The notes below the pieces were generated by a model, which was not told where the DNA came from, made no database searches, and was given only the letters and a program-made list of their open reading frames with translations. From assembly GCA_963698715.1 (NCBI GenBank), contig CAVORW010000005.1:62001-126000 (forward strand): a stretch of 64,000 bases of DNA, read 5' to 3'. How positions within the stretch are numbered: position 1 is the first letter of the stretch; every line of letters begins with the position of its first letter. Origin of the DNA: CAWHJB01 sp963698715. GTDB taxonomy: Bacteria > Chloroflexota > Anaerolineae > Anaerolineales > UBA4823. Shown one piece after another: positions 17,131-25,851 of the stretch. A program made the translations under genes and the position numbers.

Positions 17131-17709
17131 TTAATCTTTAAATTCTCGAAATTCCTCAACCTGATAGGTTAATACCTGAATCTTCTTTTGGCGCCAAAGC
17201 TCGTAATGGGCGCCCATCTTATCGCACAGGCTGTTCAAAAACTGGGCCGGGTCGGGAATTTTCTCCCAAACCTGGGGAAGAAATGTCGCCCGGTAACGAC
17301 CATCTCGCAAGACCACACCATCGATGCCGGGACGCAGCTGGCTTAAAAGGTCCTCAGGGTCGCGATATTTCAACTGGGCTGGGGCAGTTAAACGGGAGAT
17401 TTCGATCTCGATCTCATCCAACTCTTCTGCTTGAACGGGCGGAAACCGATAATCATGTTGAGCTGCGCCAACGGCATGCTCCTGCACATCCATCGCCAGC
17501 GGTAACGTTGCTTCTAAAGTACCGATGCAGCCTCGCAGATCCCCGGCCTTAGTAAGGGTTACAAACGAGGCGCCATCCTGGCACAAGCGCTCCGACAGAG
17601 AAGTGAGATCTAAAATTGGGTGAGGATGGCCCTGCACTGCAGCAATCAAAGCTTGCCGAGCAATTTGTAATAAAATGGCGCGTTCTTCCGTCGTCAATCG
17701 GTCATCCAT
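17131..17709 (-). CDS. AMMECR1-domain protein (AmmeMemoRadiSam system protein A)
   Basis: A 192-residue AMMECR1-family protein. The hallmark LRGCIGTLEA is present in GDLRGCIGTLEATLPL, and the domain runs essentially from end to end (ISRLTAPAQL, GIDGVVLRDGRYRATFLPQV). The biochemical function is unsettled; in bacteria it commonly accompanies a Memo-like protein and a radical-SAM protein, but neither partner is in this window. I begin at the ATG at 17709; a TTG 14 codons upstream would consume the purine-rich leader and add a non-family extension. It is convergent with the c-di-AMP receptor operon across the palindromic element. Confidence 0.85.
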   Translation of the reverse strand: MDDRLTTEERAILLQIARQALIAAVQGHPHPILDLTSLSERLCQDGASFVTLTKAGDLRGCIGTLEATLPLAMDVQEHAVGAAQHDYRFPPVQAEELDEIEIEISRLTAPAQLKYRDPEDLLSQLRPGIDGVVLRDGRYRATFLPQVWEKIPDPAQFLNSLCDKMGAHYELWRQKKIQVLTYQVEEFREFKD

Positions 17710-17944
17710 GAGTATTCCCCGCCAGTAATGCCTGTCTGCAACCTCCACCAATCAAATATCTGGATCTTTAGGAAATTTCCTGGGGTTGTACTCCAGGTTC
17801 TGAAGCCACCTCACAGCAATTCAAAAAGAGTGATCATGGACAGAGTCCACCCGGAGGGATGAAAATTTACTCTATTTTCAAGGCAGCCGAAATAATTATT
17901 CCTTTTTCAATCTATTGAAATGAGCAGATACACAAAAGGACTGC

Positions 17945-18457
17945 CTAAAGACCCTTATCCTTCAATTGGCGGTAATGACGATCGTAATAAACCAAAGGTT
18001 TGCCAGAAGCGCCCAGCCGCACTGCGACTACCAGGCCAATAAAGAGTGAATGGCTCCCGGCCTCGTACTGATTGACAACTTCGCAGTCAAAATTGGCCCG
18101 GCTTTCTGCCAAGAGTGGCGCACCAGTCTGCAGGGTGAATAATTCTAGTCCCTGAAAACGATCATCCAGCTCCGGATCACGCCCAGCAAACCGGTTAGAT
18201 ATTTCTTCATGCCCTTCTGCCAAGATGCTCACGCCAAAGATTCCGGATTGCCTGACCAGTTGATGAGTCAAAACGTCGCGCTCGAGCGAGACGAGCACCA
18301 TCGGAGGTACTAATGAGACTGAGGTGAATGAACTGACTGTCATGCCATGCTGAACTTCATTCAACATTGACGTAACCACAGTTACGCCGGTCGTCCACTG
18401 CCTCATCGCCAGACGCAACTGCTCGGCATCTATCTTGTCATAGGAAGGATGATCCAC
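17945..18457 (-). CDS. Flavin reductase-like FMN-binding protein
   Basis: A 170-residue protein of the flavin reductase-like (split beta-barrel, FMN-binding) family that reduces FMN or FAD with NAD(P)H for two-component oxygenases or acts alone. Recognisable: RQWTTGVTVVTS, MTVSSFTSVSLVPPMVLVSL, SGIFGVSILAEGHEEISNRF, DCEVVNQYEAGSHSLFIGLV and a terminal PLVYYDRHYRQL. The start is GTG at 18457 with AGGAG five bases upstream; the frame is open for 45 more codons upstream but that stretch overlaps a direct-repeat array and is not family-like. No oxygenase partner is adjacent. Confidence 0.85.
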   Translation of the reverse strand: MDHPSYDKIDAEQLRLAMRQWTTGVTVVTSMLNEVQHGMTVSSFTSVSLVPPMVLVSLERDVLTHQLVRQSGIFGVSILAEGHEEISNRFAGRDPELDDRFQGLELFTLQTGAPLLAESRANFDCEVVNQYEAGSHSLFIGLVVAVRLGASGKPLVYYDRHYRQLKDKGL

Positions 18458-18564
18458 ATTTACTCCTGATCCAAACCTGCTCGAGAAATAAACCCACGCT
18501 TCTCGAATGTTCTTCATCATAATGTCCGACGCGGCAGACGTCAAGAGCATCAGGGTTTTGGGAC

Positions 18565-18642
18565 AATGCAAAGTAGAAATGTTCCCTGTCAATGCAAAGT
18601 AGAAATGTCCCCTGTCAATGCAAAGTAGAAATGTCCCCTTTG
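18565..18642 (+). repeat. Three tandem 26-bp direct repeats
   Basis: Units begin at 18565, 18591 and 18617 and read AATGCAAAGTAGAAATGT followed by CCCCTGTC; the first has one mismatch and the third diverges in its last three bases. There are no spacers, so it is not a CRISPR array. The wording is reminiscent of the multiple repeats at the ends of some insertion sequences (an IS21-like remnant is possible); alternatively they are binding sites upstream of the rpsF promoter. Confidence 0.75.
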
Positions 18643-18667
18643 CAAATAGTAGGCTTTGTGTTAGACT
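18639..18667 (+). promoter_or_regulatory. Possible rpsF promoter
   Basis: TTTGCA (18639-18644), a 17-base spacer and TAGACT (18662-18667; four of six matches). The -35 box overlaps the third tandem repeat. It would give a leader of about 90 bases containing the 18674-18696 hairpin. Confidence 0.35.
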
Positions 18668-18673
18668 AAAGCA

Positions 18674-18696
18674 TAAGCCACGCCATGCGTGGCTTA
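18674..18696 (+). promoter_or_regulatory. Leader hairpin upstream of rpsF
   Basis: A perfect 10-bp stem TAAGCCACGC/GCGTGGCTTA with a CAT loop, followed by ACTTTCCGCTCC. Leaders of rpsF-rpsR operons often carry a structure bound by the S6:S18 complex with a conserved CCG nearby; the CCG here makes that a reasonable hypothesis only. Confidence 0.35.
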
Positions 18697-18762
18697 CTTT
18701 CCGCTCCAGCCTTGCCTACAGCAAAGGGTTCGGGGCAAATCCCAAGGAAAGGAGGTATTCCC

Positions 18763-19044
18763 ATGCGTGAATATGAATTGATCTTCATTGTCCATCCAGA
18801 ACTCGATGAAACAGCATTTAATGACGTTGTTGAGCGGATTAAATCCTGGATCACTGGTGATGGTGGCGAGATCGCGAAAGTGGACGTTTGGGGAAAACGC
18901 CGTCTCGCGTATCCCATCCGTAAACTGAACGAAGGACAGTACGTCTTGTTTGAAACCAAGATGAAACCGACCTTCGGTGTGGAACTGGAACGCAACTTGC
19001 GCTTACTTGAACCCGTTCTGCGTTTCTCAGTTGTCGCGAAATAG
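18763..19044 (+). CDS. rpsF: Ribosomal protein bS6
   Basis: A small-subunit ribosomal protein of 93 residues, the normal size. It begins MREYELIFIVHPELDE and contains VDVWGKRRLAYPIRKLNEG, the signature of bS6. The ATG at 18763 is preceded by a strong AAAGGAGGT site; the open frame upstream is leader. It heads the classic rpsF-ssb-rpsR operon, in which S6 and S18 bind the central domain of 16S rRNA as a pair. Confidence 0.97.
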   Translation: MREYELIFIVHPELDETAFNDVVERIKSWITGDGGEIAKVDVWGKRRLAYPIRKLNEGQYVLFETKMKPTFGVELERNLRLLEPVLRFSVVAK

Positions 19045-19081
19045 ACTGCAACATTCTTTCGGTCTCCCCCAGGAGGCAATT

Positions 19082-19486
19082 ATGAGCCGAGGTCTTAACA
19101 AAGTGCTGATTATCGGGCGTCTCGGAAGAGATCCCGAGATGCGATATACACCATCTGGCAGGCCAGTAACAACGTTCAGTGTGGCAACCAGCCGCACCTG
19201 GAACACGTCTGAAGGCGGGCGACGCACCGAAACCGAATGGTTTAACGTTGTCGCCTGGAGCAACCTGGCAGAGATTTGCAAACAACACCTTTCTAAAGGC
19301 CGGTTAGTATACATAGAAGGACGCTTGCAGACCCGCCATTGGGAAGACCTAGATGGCAACAAGCATTCATCAACCGAAATCGTCGCCAATGAGATGATCA
19401 TGCTCGATGACCGCCGTGAAAGCGGGTCAGGCAGCATTGATGATGAAGAAGAAGACGTCGAAGCGGAAGATGAATTTCCATTCTAA
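19082..19486 (+). CDS. ssb: Single-stranded DNA-binding protein
   Basis: A 134-residue SSB with one OB-fold: LNKVLIIGRLGRDPEMRYTP, TTFSVATSR, TEWFNVVAWSNLAEICKQHL and VYIEGRLQTRHWEDLDGN. The acidic C-terminal tail ends DEFPF, the conserved tip that recruits replication and repair proteins. The ATG at 19082 follows CAGGAGG. It binds single-stranded DNA as a tetramer during replication, recombination and repair. The position between rpsF and rpsR is standard. Confidence 0.97.
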   Translation: MSRGLNKVLIIGRLGRDPEMRYTPSGRPVTTFSVATSRTWNTSEGGRRTETEWFNVVAWSNLAEICKQHLSKGRLVYIEGRLQTRHWEDLDGNKHSSTEIVANEMIMLDDRRESGSGSIDDEEEDVEAEDEFPF

Positions 19487-19530
19487 ATCGTTTATCGAGA
19501 TCGCCGACTGCGATCACGAGGAGTAATCTT

Positions 19531-19797
19531 GTGAGCAACCAATCATTTTCCGATTCTCGCGGCGGGCCACGGCGTTTCTTTTCCCGGCCGCGTGAGTGCC
19601 AATTTTGCACAGATAAAAATGCCGTGATCGACTACAAACTGGTAGATGTTCTCCGGCGTTACATTACCGATGATGGCAAAATCCGCCCTCGCCGGCAGAC
19701 TGGCACCTGCGCCAAACATCAGCGCGCCCTGGCTCGCGCCATCAAACGCGCCCGCCATCTGGCTTTACTCCCCTTCGCTGGGGAGGTCCTGCGCTAA
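19531..19797 (+). CDS. rpsR: Ribosomal protein bS18
   Basis: An 88-residue bS18 of the small subunit. Family features include CQFCTDKNAVIDYKLVDVLR, RYITDDGKIRPRRQTGTCA and KHQRALARAIKRARHLALLP. The start codon is GTG, with AGGAG upstream (AGGAGTAATCTTGTG). It forms a complex with bS6, encoded two genes upstream. A basic, Ser/Arg-rich N-terminal extension precedes the conserved core. Confidence 0.97.
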   Translation: MSNQSFSDSRGGPRRFFSRPRECQFCTDKNAVIDYKLVDVLRRYITDDGKIRPRRQTGTCAKHQRALARAIKRARHLALLPFAGEVLR

Positions 19798-19822
19798 TTC
19801 CCATTATCTTTCATGACCAAGC

Positions 19823-19857
19823 GCGGGGCATAGCGGACACTGAACCCTATGCCCCGC
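19823..19857. terminator. Hairpin terminator after rpsR
   Basis: GCGGGGCATAG pairs perfectly with CTATGCCCCGC (11 bp) around a 13-base loop, followed by CTTTG. It lies between rpsR and the parvulin gene and is a likely partial terminator or processing site. Confidence 0.55.
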
Positions 19858-19876
19858 CTTTGCGCAGAGGTATCTC

Positions 19877-21229
19877 ATGGCTAAAAACCCCAGACAGAAT
19901 ATAGGCCCGACCAAGAAACATCTGGCCCGACTGGAACGCGAACGACTGGAACGACGCAATCTGATTATCGCGTCGGTTGTTGTGCTGGTAGCAGTGTTGG
20001 GCATTGTCGCCTATGGTATTCTAAACGAAACCGTATTAAAAGCCCTCCAGCCGGTTGCAACTGTCAATGGTGATAGAATCCAGACCAAAGATTTTCAGGC
20101 TCAAAGCCGGTATTATCGATATACCCTGGTCCAGCAGGCCAACAGCACATTTCAATTTGCACAGCTGTTTGGCAGTGACACGACCAATCTTTCCACCTTT
20201 GTAAACCAGCTGCAGCAAATCCAAATCCAGTTGAGTTCTGGCACAGTAGCACAGCAAGTGCTGGATGAAATGATCAATAATGTATTGATCCGCCAGGAAG
20301 CTGACCGACTTGGTATTACTGTAAGCGAGGCTGAAGTTGAAAAGGCATTCGAGGAGGCTTTTGGCTTCTATCCGGAGGGAACGCCTACACCAACGTCTAC
20401 CCGAGAGCCTGTGCCGAGCGCGACTCTCTCAGCGCTTCAAATGACTTTAGTCCCACCAACCGCCACAATGGTTATAACAGAAACAGCTACTTCGACGCCA
20501 ACCACTGAGCCGACCTTGGCTCCCACCGAAGTTCTGACTCCCACGGCTACAGCTATTCCTTCGCCCACGCCGACTGAGTACACCCAGGAAGGGTATCAAT
20601 CGTTATATCAAGAGACGATTGATAACTTCCAAGCAGCGTATGATATTTCCGAGGCTGATCTCCGCTATGTGATCGAATCACAGCTATACCGCGAGAAGGT
20701 CTTGGATGTTGTGCTCGCAGATGTGGAAATCTCCAGTGAAGAAGAACAGATCTGGGCGCGCCATATTCTTGTTGAAGATTTAGAAACGGCCCATGAAGTG
20801 GAAGCTAAACTACAGGCCGGCGAGGATTGGACAGACCTGGCCAGTGAGTATTCAATCGACACCAGTAATAAAGATAACGGTGGGAGTTTGGGCTGGTTTG
20901 GTACCGGCCAAATGGTGCCGGAATTCGAACTGGCTGCTTTTGCATTGGATGAGATCGGCCAAATCAGCGATCCTATTCAAACCCAGTTCGGATACCACAT
21001 CATCCAGCTGCTCGGACGCAGGACTCAACCCCTTCCCGAGAGCCAATACCAGCAAGCGCGGCAAACTGAGTTCAGAGACTGGCTGACTGCCCAACGCGAT
21101 AACTCAGACGTGGAGATACAAGATTTCTTCCGCGAAAGAGTCTCAAACATCCCAACCCTGGATCCACAGATTGAGGCTTTTATCCAGCAGAGCCTGAGCC
21201 CACTTGCCACACCAGTGCCGCTTCCATAA
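19877..21229 (+). CDS. Membrane-anchored peptidyl-prolyl isomerase (parvulin/SurA-PrsA type)
   Basis: A foldase of 450 residues acting outside the membrane. A basic N-terminus leads to one membrane anchor (about 29-48), then a SurA_N-like helical chaperone part (ATVNGDRIQTKDFQAQSRYY), a Thr/Pro-rich insert (about 170-235) and a parvulin domain (about 295-395): WARHILVEDLETAHEVEAKL, LASEYSIDTSNKDNGGSLGW, GQMVPEFELAAFAL and TQFGYHIIQL. It should catalyse proline isomerisation in exported proteins. The low-complexity linker inside the chaperone part is unusual and matches the tail style of the penicillin-binding protein. It ends just before a strong bidirectional terminator. Confidence 0.9.
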   Translation: MAKNPRQNIGPTKKHLARLERERLERRNLIIASVVVLVAVLGIVAYGILNETVLKALQPVATVNGDRIQTKDFQAQSRYYRYTLVQQANSTFQFAQLFGSDTTNLSTFVNQLQQIQIQLSSGTVAQQVLDEMINNVLIRQEADRLGITVSEAEVEKAFEEAFGFYPEGTPTPTSTREPVPSATLSALQMTLVPPTATMVITETATSTPTTEPTLAPTEVLTPTATAIPSPTPTEYTQEGYQSLYQETIDNFQAAYDISEADLRYVIESQLYREKVLDVVLADVEISSEEEQIWARHILVEDLETAHEVEAKLQAGEDWTDLASEYSIDTSNKDNGGSLGWFGTGQMVPEFELAAFALDEIGQISDPIQTQFGYHIIQLLGRRTQPLPESQYQQARQTEFRDWLTAQRDNSDVEIQDFFRERVSNIPTLDPQIEAFIQQSLSPLATPVPLP

Positions 21230-21285
21230 GTTGCGCACCGCGAGACGAACTTCGGACAATCAATGTGATTAGCCCTGAAGAAAAG

Positions 21286-21311
21286 CCGGGCCCGGTAAAT
21301 ACCGGGCCCGG
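21286..21311. terminator. Bidirectional intrinsic terminator
   Basis: A perfect 11-bp GC stem (CCGGGCCCGGT with ACCGGGCCCGG, loop AAAT) flanked by AAGAAAAG on the left and TTTCTTATATA on the right. It sits between the convergent parvulin and smc genes and can serve both. Confidence 0.85.
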
Positions 21312-21333
21312 TTTCTTATATATTGCTGGGCAA

Positions 21334-24300
21334 CTATTCAACCAATTTACTGACCTCGTCCAACTTAAGACTTAATACCTGGCTGGCGGTATCCCGGCCC
21401 ATGGTCACACCGTAGATCACATCAGCAGCCTGGACAGTGTTGCGGTTGTGGGTTACCACAACGAACTGGGTATTCTGGCTGAGCTCACGCAGCAGTTCAC
21501 GAAAACGCCCAACGTTGGCCTCGTCAAGCATTGCATCGACCTCGTCCAATACGCAAAATGGGGTAGGCGAAATTTTCAGGAGCGAGAACACCAATGCCGT
21601 TGCCGTCAGGCTGCGCTCGCCACCTGATAGCAGCGACAGACCCTGAGTTCTGCGTCCTGGCAGACGAGCTTCTATATCAATGCCCGTATCCGTCAACTCA
21701 CCCGGATTTGTAAGGACAAGACGAGCCGATCCTCCCCCAAATAAGCGGGTGAAAATCTGTTTAAACTCGCCGGCAACAGCATCGAAAGTTCGGACGAACT
21801 CGCGCTCCATGATCGCATCCAGCTCATCGATCACTTCATGCACGTCGCGCTCGGCTTTCTGCAAGTCAGCGACCTGTCCGGTCAGGAACTGAAATCGGTC
21901 CTTGACTTCTACATACTCAGTCTGCGCCTCCGGATTTATGGCTCCCATTCTGCGCAACTGGGCCCGCTGGCGCTTTATATTCTCTTCTATCTCGGGTGCA
22001 AGCTGCCTGACCCGTGGTAGCTGCTCGACCATGCCCTCCAATGGCAGAGGCGTCGGACCAGAGACATCTTCAGCATATTCGAATGCGACCAAACCGAAAT
22101 CATCTTCTATTCTTCGCCGCAACGTTTCTAGCGATTCTTGCCGACGAGCCAGGTTTATCCGTGCCTGAGCATGGTAATGTTCCGCCTGACTCAGGCTGTG
22201 ACGAGCCGCAGCCTCAGATTTTTGCTGACTGGTCTGCTGGTCTTCGAGATCAGCCAATTCCGCTTCTGCCGGATCAATCAAGCTCCGAATCGCCGCAATC
22301 TCTTCGGCGATGCCAGCTTCGGATTGACGGCTTTCGACTTTTTCAATCCCCAACTCTTCCAATGAATGCTGCAGTTCGATGATCCTGGCTTGCAATGCGC
22401 GGGAACGCTGCGAAGCACTTTCGAGTGCGCCTTGCCGGTCCTGCAAACGGGCTTTTCCATCAGACAGGGCACGTTCTGCGACTGCAGCCTGAGTTCTCCA
22501 ATGAGAAAGCTGAGTTTGGTATTCATCCACAGATAACTCAAATAATGCGGAACTGTGTTCTCGCAATAAGGCCCGACTATTATCAATTTCCTTGTCAAGT
22601 TCCGCCGCTTCTGCCGCCAATTCGGCTGCTTGAGTCAACCCACGCTCAATCTCGATCTCAAGACGTTTATGCTGGTCTTGTTGCCAGCTTGCCTGGCGTA
22701 CCGCTTGATCGTAGGCTAAGCGAGACTGGTTCAAATCCTGTGTGGTGGCTTCCTCCAATCTGCGTTTGGCGAGCAGAGTCTCTACCAGTTGACTTTCTTG
22801 TGCCTGGAGCTTTTTGAACCTTTCACTTATTTCCGAAATGCTCTTTGAAGCCACATCAATTGAATCGCGTGTTCGGCTGATCTCAGCATGCAATTCGCGC
22901 TGCTGCCGTCGACGACTTAGCACACTTTGTTCACTACCTCCGCTGCTGCCAGCCAGAACCGGACCGGAGGCCATGAAAACTTCCCCCTTCAGGGTAACGG
23001 CTCGCATCTGATCGGCAGCTGGTTCATTATGGACGACATCTAAAACCTGGCGGGCCGCCTGTCGATCCTTAACCACCAACACCTGGCCTAATAATAAGTC
23101 AACTACAGGCCGGTATTCCGGAGCGACTTTAACGAGATCGGCGGCAATTCCAATCAATCCATCTATATTTTGTGAAATGCTGACCGGTCGCTGCGGTTTC
23201 AAAGTCCTGACGGGTAAAAGCACTCCCCGGGCAGATTCGCTGCTCAACAGATCCAAGGCCAGGTCAGGTTTGTCCAAAAGCAAGACTGCGTCCAGGTATT
23301 CACCAAGTACGGCTACAATCGCTGTTTCCAGCGCTGCGGGAACATCCAGGCGGCTGCTGAACGCACCATCTGCCCCTTCCAGGCGGGCGTTACGGGCAGC
23401 TTCCAGCAGTAAGCGCGTCCCACCTGCATATCCTGTTAAAGCCGCCTCAGCCTGCTCCAGAACTTCGAGCTGAGCCTTCATCCTGGCCTGATCGGCAATG
23501 AGGGTATTCCGTTGTTCAATGAGAGAGATACGGCTCGCATCGGCTTCTGCCAGCTTTTCTCGATGGTTCTGTAACTCGTTCTCTACCAGCTGGCGACCAG
23601 CTCTCGCCTGTTCTTGTTTGGTTTGGACAGCTTGCAGTTTATCTCTGGCAATTCGCAATTCCAGCTCAACTTTTTGAACACTTTCATTTGCAGCTTCGAG
23701 CGCTTTCTGATTGCGTTCAGTCTGATTATGACGCTCAGTCAAGCGGGCTTGGAGTTGGCCCTGGCGATTGAGTAAAGCAGAATTTTTTTGCCGAGCAGCC
23801 TGAAGATTTTTTTCAACCGCGCCACGCTCTGCCAGTCGGCTGTTTAAATTGTGCTGGGCGTTGTCAACCTGCACCCGGGCATCTGACAATTCAGCTTGCA
23901 GGCGAACAACTTCTTGTTCAGAGATCTGAGCCCTCTCCTGATACAACCCTACTTCTTCTTGAATGCGAGAAAGTTCGCTGGTGACATTTTGCGTTTGTTC
24001 TTTGATTGAGCGTATCCGCTCATCAGCAACAGCCAGATCCCTGCTCATGGTTTCCCGGCGGGTATGCAATTGTGCCGATTGGCGATGCCAGGAGTTCAAA
24101 CTGGCTCGCAGCGCTTGGATGCGTTCTCGCAGACCGGCGAGTTGACCGTTTAAAACTTCCTGTTTTTGGCGGGCAACATCAAGAGCTTCTTCTTGGGTTT
24201 GGGCCAGTTCACGGGCTTCTTTCAATTCCTTTTGGGACCTATGCCAGTGATACCCATACCACTCGCGTAAGAGAACTCGCAGGTCATCCATCACCTGGCC

Positions 24301-24951
24301 GTATTCTTGGGCTCTACGGGCCTGGCGTTCCAGGCTGCGCAGACGCGGCTGAAGCTCAGCCAGAATATCCTGAATTCGCTCCATGTTTCGATGTGTTGTC
24401 TCTAACCGCTTGAGAGCCTCTTCTCGGCGAGAACGATGAAGTCCAATCCCGGCAGCTTCTTCAAACAATCGCCGCCTTTCCTCTGCTTTCAAAGCCAGTG
24501 CTGCATCGACCAATCCCTGGCCAATGATCGTATAAGTCCGCTCAGCCAATCCGGATTGGGCCAGCAATTCAGAAACATCCCGCAGACGAACTCGTTGTCC
24601 GTTGATCAGATATTCATTCTGACCATCCCGATATGCCCGGCGAGTGATAGCAACTTCACTGAAGTCAATTGGAAGCCAGCCATCTTGATTATCAAATGTA
24701 ATCGTTGCAGAGGCCATTCCAGCTCTCGGCCGATTCTCAGACCCGGCAAAAATCATATCTTCGGTTTTTCGGCCACGGAGCAGGGAATAAGACTGTTCCC
24801 CCAAGACCCAGCGCATACTATCGGCAATATTTGACTTGCCGCTGCCATTGGGCCCGACAATTGCTGTTACCATGTCAGCAAATTCAAATATTGTTTTGCT
24901 GGCAAAAGTTTTATACCCCTGAAGTTCTAATGATTTTAAATGTCGCTGCAT
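21334..24951 (-). CDS. smc: Chromosome segregation protein SMC
   Basis: A full-length bacterial SMC ATPase of 1205 residues. The N-terminal head carries the Walker A GPNGSGKSN (33-41). Two long coiled-coil arms rich in Q, E, R and A enclose a hinge (about 520-650). The C-terminal head has the signature LSGGERSLTATALVF and the Walker B CVLDEVDAMLDEANV. It organises and helps segregate the chromosome with ScpA and ScpB, which are not in this window. It starts five bases after the rnc stop with no ribosome site of its own, so coupling to rnc is likely. Confidence 0.97.
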   Translation of the reverse strand: MQRHLKSLELQGYKTFASKTIFEFADMVTAIVGPNGSGKSNIADSMRWVLGEQSYSLLRGRKTEDMIFAGSENRPRAGMASATITFDNQDGWLPIDFSEVAITRRAYRDGQNEYLINGQRVRLRDVSELLAQSGLAERTYTIIGQGLVDAALALKAEERRRLFEEAAGIGLHRSRREEALKRLETTHRNMERIQDILAELQPRLRSLERQARRAQEYGQVMDDLRVLLREWYGYHWHRSQKELKEARELAQTQEEALDVARQKQEVLNGQLAGLRERIQALRASLNSWHRQSAQLHTRRETMSRDLAVADERIRSIKEQTQNVTSELSRIQEEVGLYQERAQISEQEVVRLQAELSDARVQVDNAQHNLNSRLAERGAVEKNLQAARQKNSALLNRQGQLQARLTERHNQTERNQKALEAANESVQKVELELRIARDKLQAVQTKQEQARAGRQLVENELQNHREKLAEADASRISLIEQRNTLIADQARMKAQLEVLEQAEAALTGYAGGTRLLLEAARNARLEGADGAFSSRLDVPAALETAIVAVLGEYLDAVLLLDKPDLALDLLSSESARGVLLPVRTLKPQRPVSISQNIDGLIGIAADLVKVAPEYRPVVDLLLGQVLVVKDRQAARQVLDVVHNEPAADQMRAVTLKGEVFMASGPVLAGSSGGSEQSVLSRRRQQRELHAEISRTRDSIDVASKSISEISERFKKLQAQESQLVETLLAKRRLEEATTQDLNQSRLAYDQAVRQASWQQDQHKRLEIEIERGLTQAAELAAEAAELDKEIDNSRALLREHSSALFELSVDEYQTQLSHWRTQAAVAERALSDGKARLQDRQGALESASQRSRALQARIIELQHSLEELGIEKVESRQSEAGIAEEIAAIRSLIDPAEAELADLEDQQTSQQKSEAAARHSLSQAEHYHAQARINLARRQESLETLRRRIEDDFGLVAFEYAEDVSGPTPLPLEGMVEQLPRVRQLAPEIEENIKRQRAQLRRMGAINPEAQTEYVEVKDRFQFLTGQVADLQKAERDVHEVIDELDAIMEREFVRTFDAVAGEFKQIFTRLFGGGSARLVLTNPGELTDTGIDIEARLPGRRTQGLSLLSGGERSLTATALVFSLLKISPTPFCVLDEVDAMLDEANVGRFRELLRELSQNTQFVVVTHNRNTVQAADVIYGVTMGRDTASQVLSLKLDEVSKLVE

Positions 24952-24956
24952 AAAAG

Positions 24957-25676
24957 TTAATCCAGGCCAAGAGAAAGTAATGCGCTTCGGGCTGCCACTT
25001 TAGTAGCAGCCTGCTTGCTGTGCCCGCTGCCTCGGCCCATCGATTTTCCATTAACGAGCACTTCAACCTCGAAGATTTTAGCGTGTTCTGGCCCAATAGC
25101 TGCCAAAGTGCGATAAATAGGCGGCCCATAACCCTGGCCTTGAACCCATTCCTGCAATACGCTTTTCGGATCCTGCTCCTTATGGGCAGCCAGAATATGA
25201 CTCGTCGCTTGTTCTAGCAGAGGCTCAATAAATTCCCGCACAGCTTGAATCCCGGCGTCCAAATACAAAGCACCTACGAGGGCTTCAAAGGTGGCACACA
25301 ATAGAGCAGGTCTCTCCCTTCCACCGCTGTCGTCTTCGCCTTTCCCAAGACGCATTACCGGTCCCAAGCCTGTCTGGCTGGCGAATAAGCCTAACTGCTC
25401 GGTCCGGACAAGCGCAGACCGCAGGCGCGTCAGCTCTCCTTCCTGCATCTCCGGAAAATGGTTATAAAGCCAGGCTCCGACCAGGAAATCCAATACAGCA
25501 TCACCAAGGAATTCGAGGCGTTCGTTATCTTCAAGAGCTTCAGGATTTTCATTGAGGTAGGAGCGGTGAGTAAGCGCTCGGCCTAACAACCGGCTGTCTG
25601 TGAACGGCAGATTGAGGCGGCGAGCATATTCCTGGGGTGTTTCAACCCCCAGGTCTCCCTGGTTATACGGTTCCAT
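24957..25676 (-). CDS. rnc: Ribonuclease III
   Basis: A double-strand-specific endoribonuclease of 239 residues that processes rRNA precursors and other structured RNAs. The catalytic signature NERLEFLGDAVLDF (51-64) gives E55 and D59; the second acidic segment is ATFEALVGALYLD. The C-terminal dsRNA-binding domain (about 165-239) contains SKQAATKVAARSAL. The ATG at 25676 follows CAGGAGG. The order fabF-rnc-smc is a common bacterial arrangement. A hairpin 27 bases upstream could be its own cleavage substrate. Confidence 0.96.
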   Translation of the reverse strand: MEPYNQGDLGVETPQEYARRLNLPFTDSRLLGRALTHRSYLNENPEALEDNERLEFLGDAVLDFLVGAWLYNHFPEMQEGELTRLRSALVRTEQLGLFASQTGLGPVMRLGKGEDDSGGRERPALLCATFEALVGALYLDAGIQAVREFIEPLLEQATSHILAAHKEQDPKSVLQEWVQGQGYGPPIYRTLAAIGPEHAKIFEVEVLVNGKSMGRGSGHSKQAATKVAARSALLSLGLD

Positions 25677-25702
25677 TGGAATTCCTCCTGGAACTCAGGG
25701 AG

Positions 25703-25735
25703 CGCCAGATACCCCACAATGTCGAGTATCTGGCG
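25703..25735 (-). promoter_or_regulatory. Hairpin in the rnc leader
   Basis: A perfect 10-bp stem CGCCAGATAC/GTATCTGGCG with a 13-base loop, 27 bases upstream of the rnc ATG. RNase III genes in other bacteria are self-regulated by cleavage of a leader hairpin, so that role is plausible. The stem is shorter than the usual two-turn substrate. Confidence 0.4.
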
Positions 25736-25851
25736 ATCCATTAGTTCACCAGACCGTGGTTTTTTCAACGCCTGGAATAAATTCGGCGCCTCTAAAAGAA
25801 TGATATGTTTAGGTCTTTGTGTTCTCCGGAAAATCCCAAACTGTCATTCTA

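Larger units (their letters stand above)
18458..18762. other. Divergent intergenic region before rpsF
   Basis: 305 bases between the flavin reductase (-) and rpsF (+). It contains a nearly threefold 26-bp tandem repeat (18565-18642), a possible promoter whose -35 box touches the last repeat, and a perfect leader hairpin at 18674-18696. No gene is seen. Confidence 0.6.

Noticed and set aside
18565..18642. Short CRISPR array
   Set aside because: The repeats are directly adjacent with no spacers and no cas genes are near.
25583..25768. Small minus-strand open frame overlapping the rnc start
   Set aside because: Covers the leader hairpin and ribosome site of rnc in another frame; no family match.
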